From Flavobacterium hercynium (lineage in GTDB: Bacteria; Bacteroidota; Bacteroidia; Flavobacteriales; Flavobacteriaceae), in NCBI RefSeq assembly GCF_002217285.1, contig NZ_MUGW01000004.1, positions 1 through 64,000 of the forward strand: a stretch of DNA of 64,000 nucleotides. The letters run 5' to 3'. The notes under the pieces are model-generated. The model saw only the letters and a program-made list of their open reading frames with translations, ran no database searches and had not been told where the DNA came from. Shown in pieces: positions 46,726 through 56,280 of this stretch; positions within the stretch are counted from its first letter, which is position 1; every line of letters begins with the position of its first letter. Made by a program: the position numbers and the translations under genes.

Positions 46726-47175
46726 TTATTCTACACTTTCTATAGTGTAATGCGTTTTATTAATTTCAAAAGTAAAACCTACTTTATTACCCATTAGATG
46801 AGATCCTAAAGGTGATTGTGGCGAAAGTGCGATAACATTAATTCCTTCTATCGAAATTTTAGGAAGTGCTACGCTTAGGTATAAATAAATCCCATTGGCT
46901 TTGACCAGACTTCCTGAAATAATATTCTCTGTGGTTTTCGAAGCATCAATTTTATCTAAAATCGCTTTTTGGGTGATTGCTTCTTTGAGTTTATTAGTCA
47001 ATTTTTCCTGCTCGATATGCATCATCGACAAAGCTGTTTCGTGCTTATCGCCAGCAGAACCTTTGGCATCGTTTTTTGAATCTTCTGTCAAAGCCGAAAT
47101 CATGTCTCTAAAAACATCTATGCGGTCCTGAACCATTTGTTGGTAATGTGAATATATTTTTTGTTTGAATTCCAT
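46726..47175 (-). CDS. GreA/GreB-like protein
   Basis: A 149-residue cytosolic protein. Residues 1-75 form a long helical hairpin (VFRDMISALTEDSK ... DKHETALSMMHIEQEKL), and residues 85-149 look like the GreA C-terminal FKBP-like domain, with SPLGSHLMGNKVGFTFEI where GreA has SPxGxALLGKKVGDxxxV. It probably binds the RNA polymerase secondary channel or is a Gre relative. The acidic loop between the helices (EDSKNDAKGSAGDKHE) carries Asp/Glu residues as in Gre factors, but the spacing differs. Database names for such proteins may be misleading. It is monocistronic. Confidence 0.65.
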   Translation of the reverse strand: MEFKQKIYSHYQQMVQDRIDVFRDMISALTEDSKNDAKGSAGDKHETALSMMHIEQEKLTNKLKEAITQKAILDKIDASKTTENIISGSLVKANGIYLYLSVALPKISIEGINVIALSPQSPLGSHLMGNKVGFTFEINKTHYTIESVE

Positions 47176-47263
47176 TGTTTTTTGAGGTACTGAGGTTCTT
47201 TTTTAAAGGTACTAAGGTTCTAAGTTACAAAGATGCAAAGGTTTTGTGCAGTCTCAAAAAAAA

Positions 47264-47318
47264 TTAGCCACGAATTCACGAATGTTTTTTTTAAACTAAT
47301 TCGTGAATTCGTGGCTAA
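47264..47318 (-). terminator. strong hairpin terminator after the outer-membrane barrel gene
   Basis: TTAGCCACGAATTCACGAAT and its exact 20-base complement (47299-47318), with a 15-nt loop. On the minus strand it is followed by eight T residues. The same segment next to it (47180-47230) carries AGGTACTGAGGTTC-type words. Confidence 0.8.
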
Positions 47319-47354
47319 AAAATAAGGCATTATTGCCTTTATAGCTAATATATC

Positions 47355-49109
47355 TTAGAAATCGAATTTATAATTTCCTCCTGCTAAAACCTGGAATCCT
47401 TGCACAGGATAGTTTAGCCATTTTTCATAACGCTGATTTCCAATGTTATTTAATTTTAAGAAGAAAGTTAAACGATCGCTGTATTTGTATCCTAAATGCG
47501 CATTGGCATCGAAGTAGCTTTTTAAGGTAATTGGAGCCGCATTTGTCATGAAATTTAAGTTGGTCTGCATGTCTTTACGTTCTCCTACATAAAAAACATT
47601 TAAACCTGCATACCATTGTTTCGTAAAATTAACATCCAGATTTGAGCTCAATTTCATCGATGGTAAATTCCACGCTTCTACGGGACCATCTGTTTTGTAA
47701 CTATTAAAAGTTCCGTTGATACCAAATGTTACATTCTCTGAAAAATCAGCTTTTAATTCTCCATAAAAACGAAACGTTCTGATGTCTTCATAATCTACTC
47801 CAAAAGAATTTCCATAGGCGTAATTCTCATTTGTAAAATCCTCGGTATAACTGTTGCTTCTAAACAATGCTTTATTTTTTTCGTTTAAATAAGAACCTGT
47901 TAGATTATAGTTTACATTGTTGGCTAATTTCCCTTTTAAACCTGCAAATACCGTATACTGATTGCTCGTAGGTCTCATATTTAATGTTGGTGACAAAAAT
48001 GGATTTTCAGTCACAAAATCTGCATACGAATTTTGATTTAAGCTACCATTTGCACCTGTGTAAAAAATCATTAAATCTCCCACCAGTTTATAAGAAGCAT
48101 TTACTTTTGGGTAAACGTAAAATTTGTTTCCGCTGTTTTCAGAATCTAAACCATAGAACAATCCCGCTCCTACTTCTAATGTCCATTCGTTTTCGAGAAC
48201 AACAAAACTTGGTTCTATTCCAAAGTTAGTTAAACTGTATTTTAAAGGATCCGTATTGGTTTTAAAATAATTGTTATCGAAGCTTCCGCTAACGTGGTCT
48301 ACAATAATATTGGTATTAATTGACTCATCCATAATATCTACTTTAAAACTTGGTTTAAAGTAAAATCGATTTTCTGACGATGAAAAATTATCTGAAAAGT
48401 GAATAAATCTTGTATCTATTTTATCAAAAACACTTTCGTTAAATTCTATATTTCCTCCAACTGAAATTGTATTATAAGAATGGTTTGGGTTAATGCTTCT
48501 AATTAAATCACCCGCTTGTCCCATTGGTAAAGTAGCACCAAATTCCGCAGGCAAACCATACCAATTGTATATTTGATTTTGATATCCTAAATCAACGCTC
48601 CATGACATATCGCGATTGTTTGCGCCATATCCAACATTTAAAGCGGTGTCGTAAAATTCATCATTCAACAAAGCTTCTTTTATTCCGCCTTGTGATGAAT
48701 GATGGCGAAACATTCCTGCCAGATAATCATTATTTCCTAAATCGTGCGTCACAAACAATTCTGCATTCAGGGTTCCGTAATTCCCCAATCCAACCGTAGC
48801 ATAATTATTAAATAGTCGCTCTTTTCTTGATTTTTCAACACTGGCTGCATTTCCTTTTGAAGGCGTAAATGTCGAAGCTACCGGAACAGACAAAATACTA
48901 TATTTAATAGTTTCTTTAGGCTGATTTCCTGTATCATCAAGAGTCGGAATTTCTTTTACTTTAAAAGCATCTGAAATGGTTGGCGAATAAGGTTTTACCA
49001 CATTTACGGTTTCTGTTCCTATTGTTTCGTCTTTCTTTTGTGAAAAAGAGAGCTGAAAAACGAACAGCAAAATCAAAATGATGGTTTTATTTTGGAAATT
49101 AATTTTCAT
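47355..49109 (-). CDS. outer-membrane beta-barrel protein, TonB-dependent-receptor-like
   Basis: A 584-residue protein with a signal peptide (1-23, ...LSFSQ). The N-terminal 100 residues (ETVNVVKPYSPTISDAFKVKEIP) contain neither a carboxypeptidase-like domain nor a TonB plug that I can recognise. The rest alternates aromatic beta-strands typical of TonB-dependent receptor barrels and ends in a Phe (GGNYKFDF), the usual outer-membrane assembly signal. Length is shorter than a full receptor. It is downstream of the PhzF and TPR genes on the same strand, so a functional link to the TPR protein is plausible. The ligand is unknown. Confidence 0.75.
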   Translation of the reverse strand: MKINFQNKTIILILLFVFQLSFSQKKDETIGTETVNVVKPYSPTISDAFKVKEIPTLDDTGNQPKETIKYSILSVPVASTFTPSKGNAASVEKSRKERLFNNYATVGLGNYGTLNAELFVTHDLGNNDYLAGMFRHHSSQGGIKEALLNDEFYDTALNVGYGANNRDMSWSVDLGYQNQIYNWYGLPAEFGATLPMGQAGDLIRSINPNHSYNTISVGGNIEFNESVFDKIDTRFIHFSDNFSSSENRFYFKPSFKVDIMDESINTNIIVDHVSGSFDNNYFKTNTDPLKYSLTNFGIEPSFVVLENEWTLEVGAGLFYGLDSENSGNKFYVYPKVNASYKLVGDLMIFYTGANGSLNQNSYADFVTENPFLSPTLNMRPTSNQYTVFAGLKGKLANNVNYNLTGSYLNEKNKALFRSNSYTEDFTNENYAYGNSFGVDYEDIRTFRFYGELKADFSENVTFGINGTFNSYKTDGPVEAWNLPSMKLSSNLDVNFTKQWYAGLNVFYVGERKDMQTNLNFMTNAAPITLKSYFDANAHLGYKYSDRLTFFLKLNNIGNQRYEKWLNYPVQGFQVLAGGNYKFDF

Positions 49110-49124
49110 ATATCTTTTTTGCTT

Positions 49125-49265
49125 TATGCTGTAAGCCTTAGGCTTTAAGCTATTTTTTATTCTGCTGTAGGCTCTAAGCTCTAGGCTTTAAGCTTTTTTG
49201 CTTTATCTTTAATTATCTATTTGATGATTTTTAAAAATCTAAAATCTACATTCTAAAATCTAAAA
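49125..49265. repeat. word array between the barrel and PhzF genes
   Basis: GTAAGCCTTAGGCTTTAAGC and TAGGCTCTAAGCTCTAGGC words, then several TCTAAAATCTA words. The AGCCTTAGGCTTTAAGCT part is self-complementary. Confidence 0.5.
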
Positions 49266-49267
49266 TC

Positions 49268-50131
49268 TCAAGCTTCCCATTCGCCTTTTGCTACAAATTG
49301 GGCTTTTCCTCCTATTTTAATATCAAAGTGATCGTTTGTTAACTTTCCTTTGAAATGAATCTGCGAAGGCCTTTTCATGTAATCTCCCTGATAATTGATC
49401 AGATCGATTTCCGGAGCCTTGTATTTTAAAAGTGATGCTTGTAAGCAGGTACTTGCGCTTCCTGTTGCGGCATCTTCCAATAATTGATTGTGTTCTATGT
49501 AAAACAATCTGCTTTTTATACTTGAATCTTCCAGACAATAGAAATACAATCCGTGATGACTTGTTCTGCAATTGGCGTGCAGCCAGGTATTCATTTTATC
49601 TCTGTCTAATACTAGATTTTCTAAAGCTGCTGCAGATTTTAACGGAACCATTACAAAAGCACTTCCTGTGGTTACTTCCTGAATTGGAAACTGATCATTA
49701 AAATCTCCGCTTTGTAAATTGGAAAAGGCTAAAAAATCTTCTTTTGCAAAAACATCCCAAAACTCAGGCTGAGCCGCTGTAAGCCAAATTAATTCATCCG
49801 TTTTGTGAATTGGAATTGCTCCAATTGGAACTTGTAATGTTATATTATCCGGTATATTTTTATAGATCTTATGGATCAAAACCCATGAAGTTCCAATAAG
49901 CGGGTGACCTGCAAATTTCATTTCCTGCCCAGGTGTGAAAATTTTAATCTCGGCACTATTATTTTCTAAATCAAGTTTAGTAACAAAGGTACTTTCAGCA
50001 AAATTAATCTCACGCGCAATGGTTTGCATTTCAGCCGAACTTAAATTTTCAGCATCCAAAAAAACAGCCAGCTGATTACCAGCATATTTTTTTTCTGCAA
50101 AAACATCAACTATATAAAAAGGTAAACTCAT
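49268..50131 (-). CDS. PhzF family isomerase/epimerase-like protein, second copy
   Basis: A 287-residue cytosolic PhzF-fold protein. Family marks: IVDVFAEKKYAGNQLAV near the start, catalytic-type Glu46 in INFAESTFV, FAGHPLIGTSWVL, and the EDAATGSASTCLQ loop near the C-terminus. It is only distantly similar to the PhzF gene at 3367-4164, so the two are not recent duplicates. It is 7 bp downstream of the TPR gene and is probably transcribed with it. The substrate is unknown. Confidence 0.88.
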   Translation of the reverse strand: MSLPFYIVDVFAEKKYAGNQLAVFLDAENLSSAEMQTIAREINFAESTFVTKLDLENNSAEIKIFTPGQEMKFAGHPLIGTSWVLIHKIYKNIPDNITLQVPIGAIPIHKTDELIWLTAAQPEFWDVFAKEDFLAFSNLQSGDFNDQFPIQEVTTGSAFVMVPLKSAAALENLVLDRDKMNTWLHANCRTSHHGLYFYCLEDSSIKSRLFYIEHNQLLEDAATGSASTCLQASLLKYKAPEIDLINYQGDYMKRPSQIHFKGKLTNDHFDIKIGGKAQFVAKGEWEA

Positions 50132-50138
50132 TTATTTC

Positions 50139-53100
50139 TTATTTCGTGATAGATGAATTCGTTTTTGATTCTTCTAATTTAATTGCACTTAATTCTTGTT
50201 TAGCTTCTTCTACAACATCCGGATAATCTGTAAAATTATTGATTACGTTATCTAAGATGTACGTTGCCTGATAACTGTCTTTTAATCCATAGAAGTTTTT
50301 CGCCATCAAAACCAAACTTTTTGCGCCATAATATTTGTAAGCTGAATAATTCTTTGCCAGTTTTTGAACGGATGTATTCGAAGCTTCGAACTTACCTTCT
50401 TTGGTTTTAAAATACGCATCGTAATACAACGCTTCTGCTGCCAACTCTCCTTTTGATGTTACAGATAATTTTGCATAAGCTGCTTTCGCTTTCGTTTCAT
50501 CTCCTGTTTGCATTGCTGCACGGGCTACGATAATTTGAGCATCGGCTTTTACGTTGGCATCAGCTTTTACATTTTGCAATACTTTATCAGCGTAAACAAC
50601 TGAATTATCATAATCTTTTTTGTCGTAGTAACATTTCATCAAATTGGCCTGAGCAAAGCTTTTGTTTTGTGGAAAATCGGCTTCGTTTTCTAAACGTACT
50701 AAAACCGGAATCGATTTGTCACACTCTTTTGCTTTAAGGAAAATCTGCGCTAATCTTGTTAAAGATTGTTCTGTAAATTCACTCCTTGGCTGTGCAATTA
50801 CAAAATCATAATTTGGTACCGATTTTACTTCTGAACCTTCTGCATAATACAATTGTCCTAAGTAAAAATTAGCTTCAAGCGAATGCATTCCTTTTGAGAA
50901 CTTGCTTATGTAACCTTCAAATCCTGTGATAGCTTGTTTGCTGTTATTCTGACTATATTGTTTGAATGCGGCATCATACGTATCGTTGTCTAATTCTGCG
51001 TCTGTTACGGCAACGAAATCTAATGTTCGTACCCAAGTTGCGTATTCATCAACTTTTCCTGAATCTACATAAATCAATCTCGCTGTAGAAACGGCTTCTA
51101 AAGCTTCCGGTGTTTTTGGAAATTCTGCTGCTACTTTTTTGAATTTTACCAATGCCTGATCTTCACGATCTGAATTGTAATACACCAATCCTTGTCTTAA
51201 AATAGCTTTTGAAGTAAATGATCCCGTTTTGTATTCAGAGATTAACTGATCGTACGTTTTAATCGCCAGATCATTCTTTTTATCTGTTACATACGTATTC
51301 GCCAATTCGTATAAGGCATCATCACGGTACGATGACTTCTTGTACATTTGAAGAAAATTATTCAGTTCCGCGATTTTCTTATCGTTTTTAGACATGAAAC
51401 CGTAAGACATTGCTTTTTGAAATTGTGCATAATCTGCATCAACTCCTTTTGCTGCCATTGCTTTTGTATAAGCTTCGTTTGCCTGAGTGTATTTTGTGGC
51501 TACAAATCGGGAATCTCCTAAACGTAAATACGAATCATTCAAACGTACTTTATCTTCCTTAGCATTGTCAATCTGTGCCTGAAATGAAGTTGCAGCCTGA
51601 TCGTAATCTTTTAATTTAAAGTAAGTGTAACCGATATTATAATTGATGTTTTTATACTCGTCTGTTGTTTTAGCTCCCGCCAAACCAGCAAATTGCTTGT
51701 AGCTTAATAAGGCAGCCTGAAAATCATCTGATAAATATTCTGATTCTGCTTTCCAGAATGTAGCACGTGCCGTAAACTCAGGATTTTTTTGTTCTTTGAC
51801 AGCTCCATTAAACATTTTTAATGCTTCGCTGTAATTCGATTCTGTATACAATTCTAAACCTCTGTAAAAAAGAACTTTCTGATAAGCTGTTTTATTTTCC
51901 GGCGTTCTGTTTTTTTCTAATAAAATCAAGGCTTCTTTGTAGTTCTTAGATGAAATATAAGAATCAACTAATAATTTTTCTACTTCCGATCTGCTTGAAT
52001 TATTTGGATATTTTTTAAGGAAATCTAATAAAATTCCCGGAACTGTTTGGTACTGATTTCCAACTTCATAACTTACTTTAGCATAATTTAAAGCAGCATC
52101 TTCCTGAATCTGAGCATTAAATTCCATTTCAGAAGCATTTTTGAAAGCATTCAAAGCTTCTTGTTTTTTGCCTGTATTCAAATAACTTAACCCTAAATGG
52201 TAGTACGCATTTTGAGCAACGAAATCTTTTCCTTCGATGATTTTATTGAACTGAGAAATTGCTTTTTCGTATTCTTTTTGCTCGTAATACGCATAACCCA
52301 ACTGATAAAAATCGGTGTTGTTCCATTTTCCTTTTTTCCCCGCGTATTGCTCCAAAAACGGAATCGCCTTGCCGTATTGTTTTAAATTGAAATAACTTTC
52401 ACCAATAATTTTATTCAATTCCGATTTTTCCATCGCATTTGATTTGCTCATAGCTTGTTGCCCTAAATCAATCGCTTTCTGAAAATTTCCGAGTTTAAAG
52501 TTCATGTCTGCCTGATAATAAGACAGTTTTTCTTTGTATTTTTCTTCACCTGAAACTTCATCAAAATATTTGGTAGCTTCTTTATAATCATCACCTTCAT
52601 ACGCCATAAAACCTAAGTAATATTTTGCCTGAGAACCAAATTCCGGAGAATTGACTACTTTATTAAAATAGTTTGTTGCTTCTTTTTTGTTTTTTGCATT
52701 GAAGTAACTGTATCCTTTTTGGAAATTAAATTTATCCAATTCTGATTTGCTCATGTAGCTTTCGTCTACTTTATCAAACCATTGCAATGCTTTTGGAAAA
52801 TTACCTTGTTCGAAGAAAAAATGTGCGACTTCAATATAAGCCTGATTTTGTTTTGTACTTGTTGGATAATCTGTAACAAATTTTTCCATCAATGCGTCTG
52901 CATTTGCCTTATTGGTGCGAATGGCACAATTGGCAATATAGTACGCACAATCCGACTTTACTTCTTCAGTAACAGCCTGTCTTTTTACAGATTCAAAAAT
53001 ATGCTGCGCCGATTCATATTGTTTATCATGATATAAAGCAACTGCTTTATCAAAATCCTTTAATTCGTAGGTATATATAGCTGATTTTTGTGCCGAAGCC

Positions 53101-53153
53101 AGAGTTGAAATTAGGATTATATGGAGAAAAAAGAGCCAGGAAAGTTTACGCAT
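50139..53153 (-). CDS. large tetratricopeptide repeat protein
   Basis: A 1004-residue exported protein with a signal peptide (1-21, ...ASAQ) followed by TPR repeats over its whole length (for example YQLGYAYYEQKEYEKAISQF and YHLGLSYLNTGKKQEALNAF). At least twenty repeats can be seen, including YbgF-like ones. It is likely to be periplasmic or attached to the outer membrane and to act as a protein-binding scaffold. It is the first gene of an operon with a PhzF gene and an outer-membrane barrel gene, an arrangement that suggests an envelope assembly role for the TPR and barrel proteins. Confidence 0.85.
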   Translation of the reverse strand: MRKLSWLFFLHIILISTLASAQKSAIYTYELKDFDKAVALYHDKQYESAQHIFESVKRQAVTEEVKSDCAYYIANCAIRTNKANADALMEKFVTDYPTSTKQNQAYIEVAHFFFEQGNFPKALQWFDKVDESYMSKSELDKFNFQKGYSYFNAKNKKEATNYFNKVVNSPEFGSQAKYYLGFMAYEGDDYKEATKYFDEVSGEEKYKEKLSYYQADMNFKLGNFQKAIDLGQQAMSKSNAMEKSELNKIIGESYFNLKQYGKAIPFLEQYAGKKGKWNNTDFYQLGYAYYEQKEYEKAISQFNKIIEGKDFVAQNAYYHLGLSYLNTGKKQEALNAFKNASEMEFNAQIQEDAALNYAKVSYEVGNQYQTVPGILLDFLKKYPNNSSRSEVEKLLVDSYISSKNYKEALILLEKNRTPENKTAYQKVLFYRGLELYTESNYSEALKMFNGAVKEQKNPEFTARATFWKAESEYLSDDFQAALLSYKQFAGLAGAKTTDEYKNINYNIGYTYFKLKDYDQAATSFQAQIDNAKEDKVRLNDSYLRLGDSRFVATKYTQANEAYTKAMAAKGVDADYAQFQKAMSYGFMSKNDKKIAELNNFLQMYKKSSYRDDALYELANTYVTDKKNDLAIKTYDQLISEYKTGSFTSKAILRQGLVYYNSDREDQALVKFKKVAAEFPKTPEALEAVSTARLIYVDSGKVDEYATWVRTLDFVAVTDAELDNDTYDAAFKQYSQNNSKQAITGFEGYISKFSKGMHSLEANFYLGQLYYAEGSEVKSVPNYDFVIAQPRSEFTEQSLTRLAQIFLKAKECDKSIPVLVRLENEADFPQNKSFAQANLMKCYYDKKDYDNSVVYADKVLQNVKADANVKADAQIIVARAAMQTGDETKAKAAYAKLSVTSKGELAAEALYYDAYFKTKEGKFEASNTSVQKLAKNYSAYKYYGAKSLVLMAKNFYGLKDSYQATYILDNVINNFTDYPDVVEEAKQELSAIKLEESKTNSSITK

Positions 53154-53341
53154 TTTAATTGTATTTAGTATTCAAATGTATCATTTTATACGGTGTATAA
53201 CGATAAATTTAAGGCATTTATTATGAACAATTTTGATAATAGTTTTTATTTAACAGCAGCCTAAACTGCAAAATATTGGTTCTCAAAGTTTCTAAAACAG
53301 CATTTTTTTACAGTCTTTCTTTTCAATTGCTTCAAATTTAT

Positions 53342-53372
53342 TTTGAATCCAACCGCTAACTTCTTACTTTTA
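53342..53372 (+). promoter_or_regulatory. promoter of ftsE
   Basis: TTTG at 53342-53345, 19-bp spacer, TACTTTTA at 53365-53372; ATG at 53393. Confidence 0.55.
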
Positions 53373-53392
53373 CCATTAAAATCAATATCATT

Positions 53393-54076
53393 ATGTCTCA
53401 AACCGTACTATCTCTTAAAGAAGTCACTATATATCAGGAAGGAAAAAAAATATTGTCTCATGTTAATTTGGATGTAAAGCATGGCGAGTTCATCTACATT
53501 ATCGGAAAAACAGGTTCAGGAAAAAGTAGTTTCATGAAAACGCTGTACGGTGATTTGCCTTTGACAGAAGGTGAAGGACAAATAGTAGAGTTTGATCTGG
53601 CTACGCTGAAAGAAAGAGATATTCCGTATTTGAGACGTAAAATCGGGATTGTATTCCAGGATTTTAAGTTGCTTCCGGATCGTTCTGTAAAAGACAATAT
53701 GCTTTTTGTATTGAAAGCTACAGGATGGGTAGACAAAGAAGGTATGGAACGCAAAATCGATGAAGTACTGGACAAGGTTGGAATGATGAATTTTCTAACT
53801 AAAATGCCACACCAACTTTCCGGTGGTGAGCAACAACGTATTGCTATCGCAAGAGCTTTGTTAAATGACCCTGAATTTATTCTTGCAGATGAACCTACAG
53901 GAAACCTTGATCCTCAAACAAGTTCAGAAGTTTTAGAAGTTTTGAAAAAAATTAATGCTAATGGTAAAACGGTAATCATGGTAACGCACGATTATGCTTT
54001 ATTATTGAAATTTCCGTCTAAAACACTTAAATGCGAGGATGAAAGAATCTTCGAAGTAGTGCAACGCAGCGTGTAA
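53393..54076 (+). CDS. ftsE: cell division ATP-binding protein FtsE
   Basis: A 227-residue ABC ATPase. Walker A is GKTGSGKSS (38-46), the Q-loop is [15 protein letters not shown], the signature is LSGGEQQR (142-149), and Walker B is [12 protein letters not shown]. The [16 protein letters not shown]-type Q-loop is characteristic of FtsE, which works with FtsX to activate cell-wall hydrolases at division. No ftsX is nearby. The stop codon overlaps the ATG of the following glycosyltransferase by one base, so the two are translationally coupled. A LolD-like role is less likely but not excluded. Confidence 0.88.
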   Translation: MSQTVLSLKEVTIYQEGKKILSHVNLDVKHGEFIYIIGKTGSGKSSFMKTLYGDLPLTEGEGQIVEFDLATLKERDIPYLRRKIGIVFQDFKLLPDRSVKDNMLFVLKATGWVDKEGMERKIDEVLDKVGMMNFLTKMPHQLSGGEQQRIAIARALLNDPEFILADEPTGNLDPQTSSEVLEVLKKINANGKTVIMVTHDYALLLKFPSKTLKCEDERIFEVVQRSV

Positions 54077-54963
54077 TGCTTTCTATTTTAATTCCGGTTT
54101 ACAATTATAATGTAGTTTCTCTTGCAGAAAGACTGCATAATATGGCATTGGAAGCTGAAATTATATTTGAAATCATTTGTATTGATGATGCATCTGAGTT
54201 GTTTTTACAGAAAAATCAGCAAATTAATCAATTACAAAACGCCTCGTTTACTACTTTACCAAAAAATATTGGCCGAAGTGCTATTCGTAACTCATTGGCT
54301 AAAAAGGCGATATATGAAAATTTGCTTTTTTTAGATGCTGATACATTTCCTGTTCATCAAGACTTTCTTTCTAACTATATTGCGCAAATCGATAATTGTG
54401 AAAAAATAGTATATGGTGGAATTCTCTACGAAAGTATAAAACCTTCTAAAGAGGAACTTTTACGCTGGGTTTACGGCACCAAAAGAGAAGCGCTTTCTGT
54501 TTTCGAACGAAACAAAAACGCTTATCTTTCTTTTTTAACACTGAATTTTCTAATTACAAAAAGCGTTTTTTCAAAAGTCGCTTTCAATGAAAACATTGCC
54601 AATCTCAGGCATGAAGATACTTTGTTCTCTTTTGAGTTAAAACAAAATAGTATAGAAGTGCTGCACATCGAAAATCCGGTATATCATTTAGGATTAGAAA
54701 GCAGTGAAACCTTTCTCAGAAAGTCAGAAGAAGCGGTGCTGGGATTAAAAAACTTAGTCAATGCGCAACTAATTTCGACTGATTACGTGAAGCTTTCCTC
54801 CTATTTTCAAATGGTAAAAAAATATCGTTTAAGACCTCTAATTGCTTTTGGTTTTAAAATAACGAAGCCTTTATTTGTAAAGCAATTGCTAGGCACAAAA
54901 CCATCACTTTTACTTTTTGATTTGTATAGATTGGGTTATTACTGTAATTTGAAAACGAACTAA
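54076..54963 (+). CDS. family 2 glycosyltransferase
   Basis: A 295-residue GT-A fold enzyme. It opens [13 protein letters not shown] and has the ICIDDAS and LLFLDADTFP (DxD) motifs. It probably adds a sugar to a surface glycan. There is no signal peptide, and the C-terminal region is amphipathic and basic, as in membrane-associated GT2 enzymes. The ATG overlaps the ftsE stop, and the next GT gene starts at the base after its stop. Confidence 0.88.
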   Translation: MLSILIPVYNYNVVSLAERLHNMALEAEIIFEIICIDDASELFLQKNQQINQLQNASFTTLPKNIGRSAIRNSLAKKAIYENLLFLDADTFPVHQDFLSNYIAQIDNCEKIVYGGILYESIKPSKEELLRWVYGTKREALSVFERNKNAYLSFLTLNFLITKSVFSKVAFNENIANLRHEDTLFSFELKQNSIEVLHIENPVYHLGLESSETFLRKSEEAVLGLKNLVNAQLISTDYVKLSSYFQMVKKYRLRPLIAFGFKITKPLFVKQLLGTKPSLLLFDLYRLGYYCNLKTN

Positions 54964-55890
54964 ATGGCTTTTTTTTCGATCATAATTCCGCTTTACAACA
55001 AAGAACACTTTATCGAAAACACGATAAAAAGTATTCTCGATCAGACTTTTGGCGATTTTGAGATTATTGTAATCAACGATGGATCTACGGATAAAAGCGA
55101 AGAGAAAGTTTTACAATTTAAGGATGATCGCATTCAGTATTTTAGTAAAAAAAACGAAGGTGTTTCTGCTACCCGAAATCTGGGGATTACAAAAGCAAAC
55201 GCCAATTTTATCGCTTTTCTTGATGCGGATGATTATTGGTATCCTGAGTTTTTAGAAACGATGCACTATTATTGTACCTATTTTGTTAAACAAAAAGTTT
55301 TTACGGCTGCCATAGAAATCGAAACTTCAAAAAATATTTTTCCTGCTCAATATTCTATTCCAAAAACAGGTGATTTTGAGTTTGTGAATTATTTTAAAGC
55401 TAGTATAAAAGAATCTGTACTTTTAACATCGAGTACTATTTTTAATAAAAAAGTCTTTGCTAAAGCCGGTGTTTTCGATACCCAAATAAAAAGTGGTCAG
55501 GATACGGATTTATGGATTAGGATTGGTTTACTTTTTCCGATACTGTTTGTTTGGAAGGTATTAGTTCGTTATACTCACGATGAAAATAGTCTTTCTAAAA
55601 ATGCTGCTTTAATGGATTCTAAACTGAATTTTGCTAAATTTTCAGAGCAGGAAAAAACAAACGCTGATCTAAAATATTTCCTGGATTTAAACCGATTTTC
55701 TCTTGCCATAAAAAGTAAAATCCTCAATAATCAAATTCTTTTCGATAGCTATTACCAGGCAATCGATCTGCAAAAAATTGGCTTCAAGAAAAGGTTTTTA
55801 CTCCAATTGCCTCCTTTTGCCTTGAAAATATTGATTGCTTTTAAACTCAAATTAGCACAATTAGGCTTAGGTTCATCGGTTTTTAAATAA
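54964..55890 (+). CDS. family 2 glycosyltransferase
   Basis: A 308-residue GT-A fold enzyme with FSIIIPLYNKEHFIENTIKS at the start, VINDGSTDKS, and FLDADDYWYPEF as DxD motif. The substrate is unknown. It starts immediately after the stop of the preceding GT gene, and its last 18 bp overlap the end of the convergent fdtA-like gene. Confidence 0.9.
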   Translation: MAFFSIIIPLYNKEHFIENTIKSILDQTFGDFEIIVINDGSTDKSEEKVLQFKDDRIQYFSKKNEGVSATRNLGITKANANFIAFLDADDYWYPEFLETMHYYCTYFVKQKVFTAAIEIETSKNIFPAQYSIPKTGDFEFVNYFKASIKESVLLTSSTIFNKKVFAKAGVFDTQIKSGQDTDLWIRIGLLFPILFVWKVLVRYTHDENSLSKNAALMDSKLNFAKFSEQEKTNADLKYFLDLNRFSLAIKSKILNNQILFDSYYQAIDLQKIGFKKRFLLQLPPFALKILIAFKLKLAQLGLGSSVFK

Positions 55891-56280
55891 TTTGAACTCT
55901 TTGTATTCGCGGATGTAATCGTCTTCGTCGAATTCACCTGAAGCTAAGACCAGACAAACTGCTCCGGAAGAGAAGTTACGTAATTCTCTCCAGATTCCGT
56001 CTACGATCAGTAAACCAAGATTTGGTTTGTTTAGCGTTACGGTTTCGATTGTTTTTCCATCTTTTAGAATAACGTCAAAACTTCCGCTTAAAGCGATCAA
56101 AAATTCCTGCTGTTTTTTATGAGCATGTCCACCACGTTTGCTTCCGCTTGGCACATCGTACAAATAATATACTCTTTTGGAAGTAAATGGAATCGTTTCA
56201 CCTTCAATAACGGAAAGATTTCCGCGTCTGTCGTGAATTTTAGGGATCTCGATTAACTGATTATTAGAATTTTTAGTCAT
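55873..56280 (-). CDS. FdtA/QdtA-type sugar 3,4-ketoisomerase (cupin)
   Basis: A 135-residue cupin enzyme converting dTDP-4-keto-6-deoxyglucose to its 3-keto isomer, en route to dTDP-Fuc3N or dTDP-Qui3N. The active-site His pair is His52 and His54 in RGGHAHKKQQEF; other family marks are KRVYYLYDVP near residue 36 and WRELRNFSSGAVCLVLAS near residue 97. FdtA and QdtA differ only in the C4 outcome and cannot be told apart here. The aminotransferase needed next is at 60777-61877. The 3' end overlaps the convergent GT gene by 18 bp; the 5' end overlaps the upstream GT gene by 8 bp. Confidence 0.9.
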   Translation of the reverse strand: MTKNSNNQLIEIPKIHDRRGNLSVIEGETIPFTSKRVYYLYDVPSGSKRGGHAHKKQQEFLIALSGSFDVILKDGKTIETVTLNKPNLGLLIVDGIWRELRNFSSGAVCLVLASGEFDEDDYIREYKEFKLFKNR

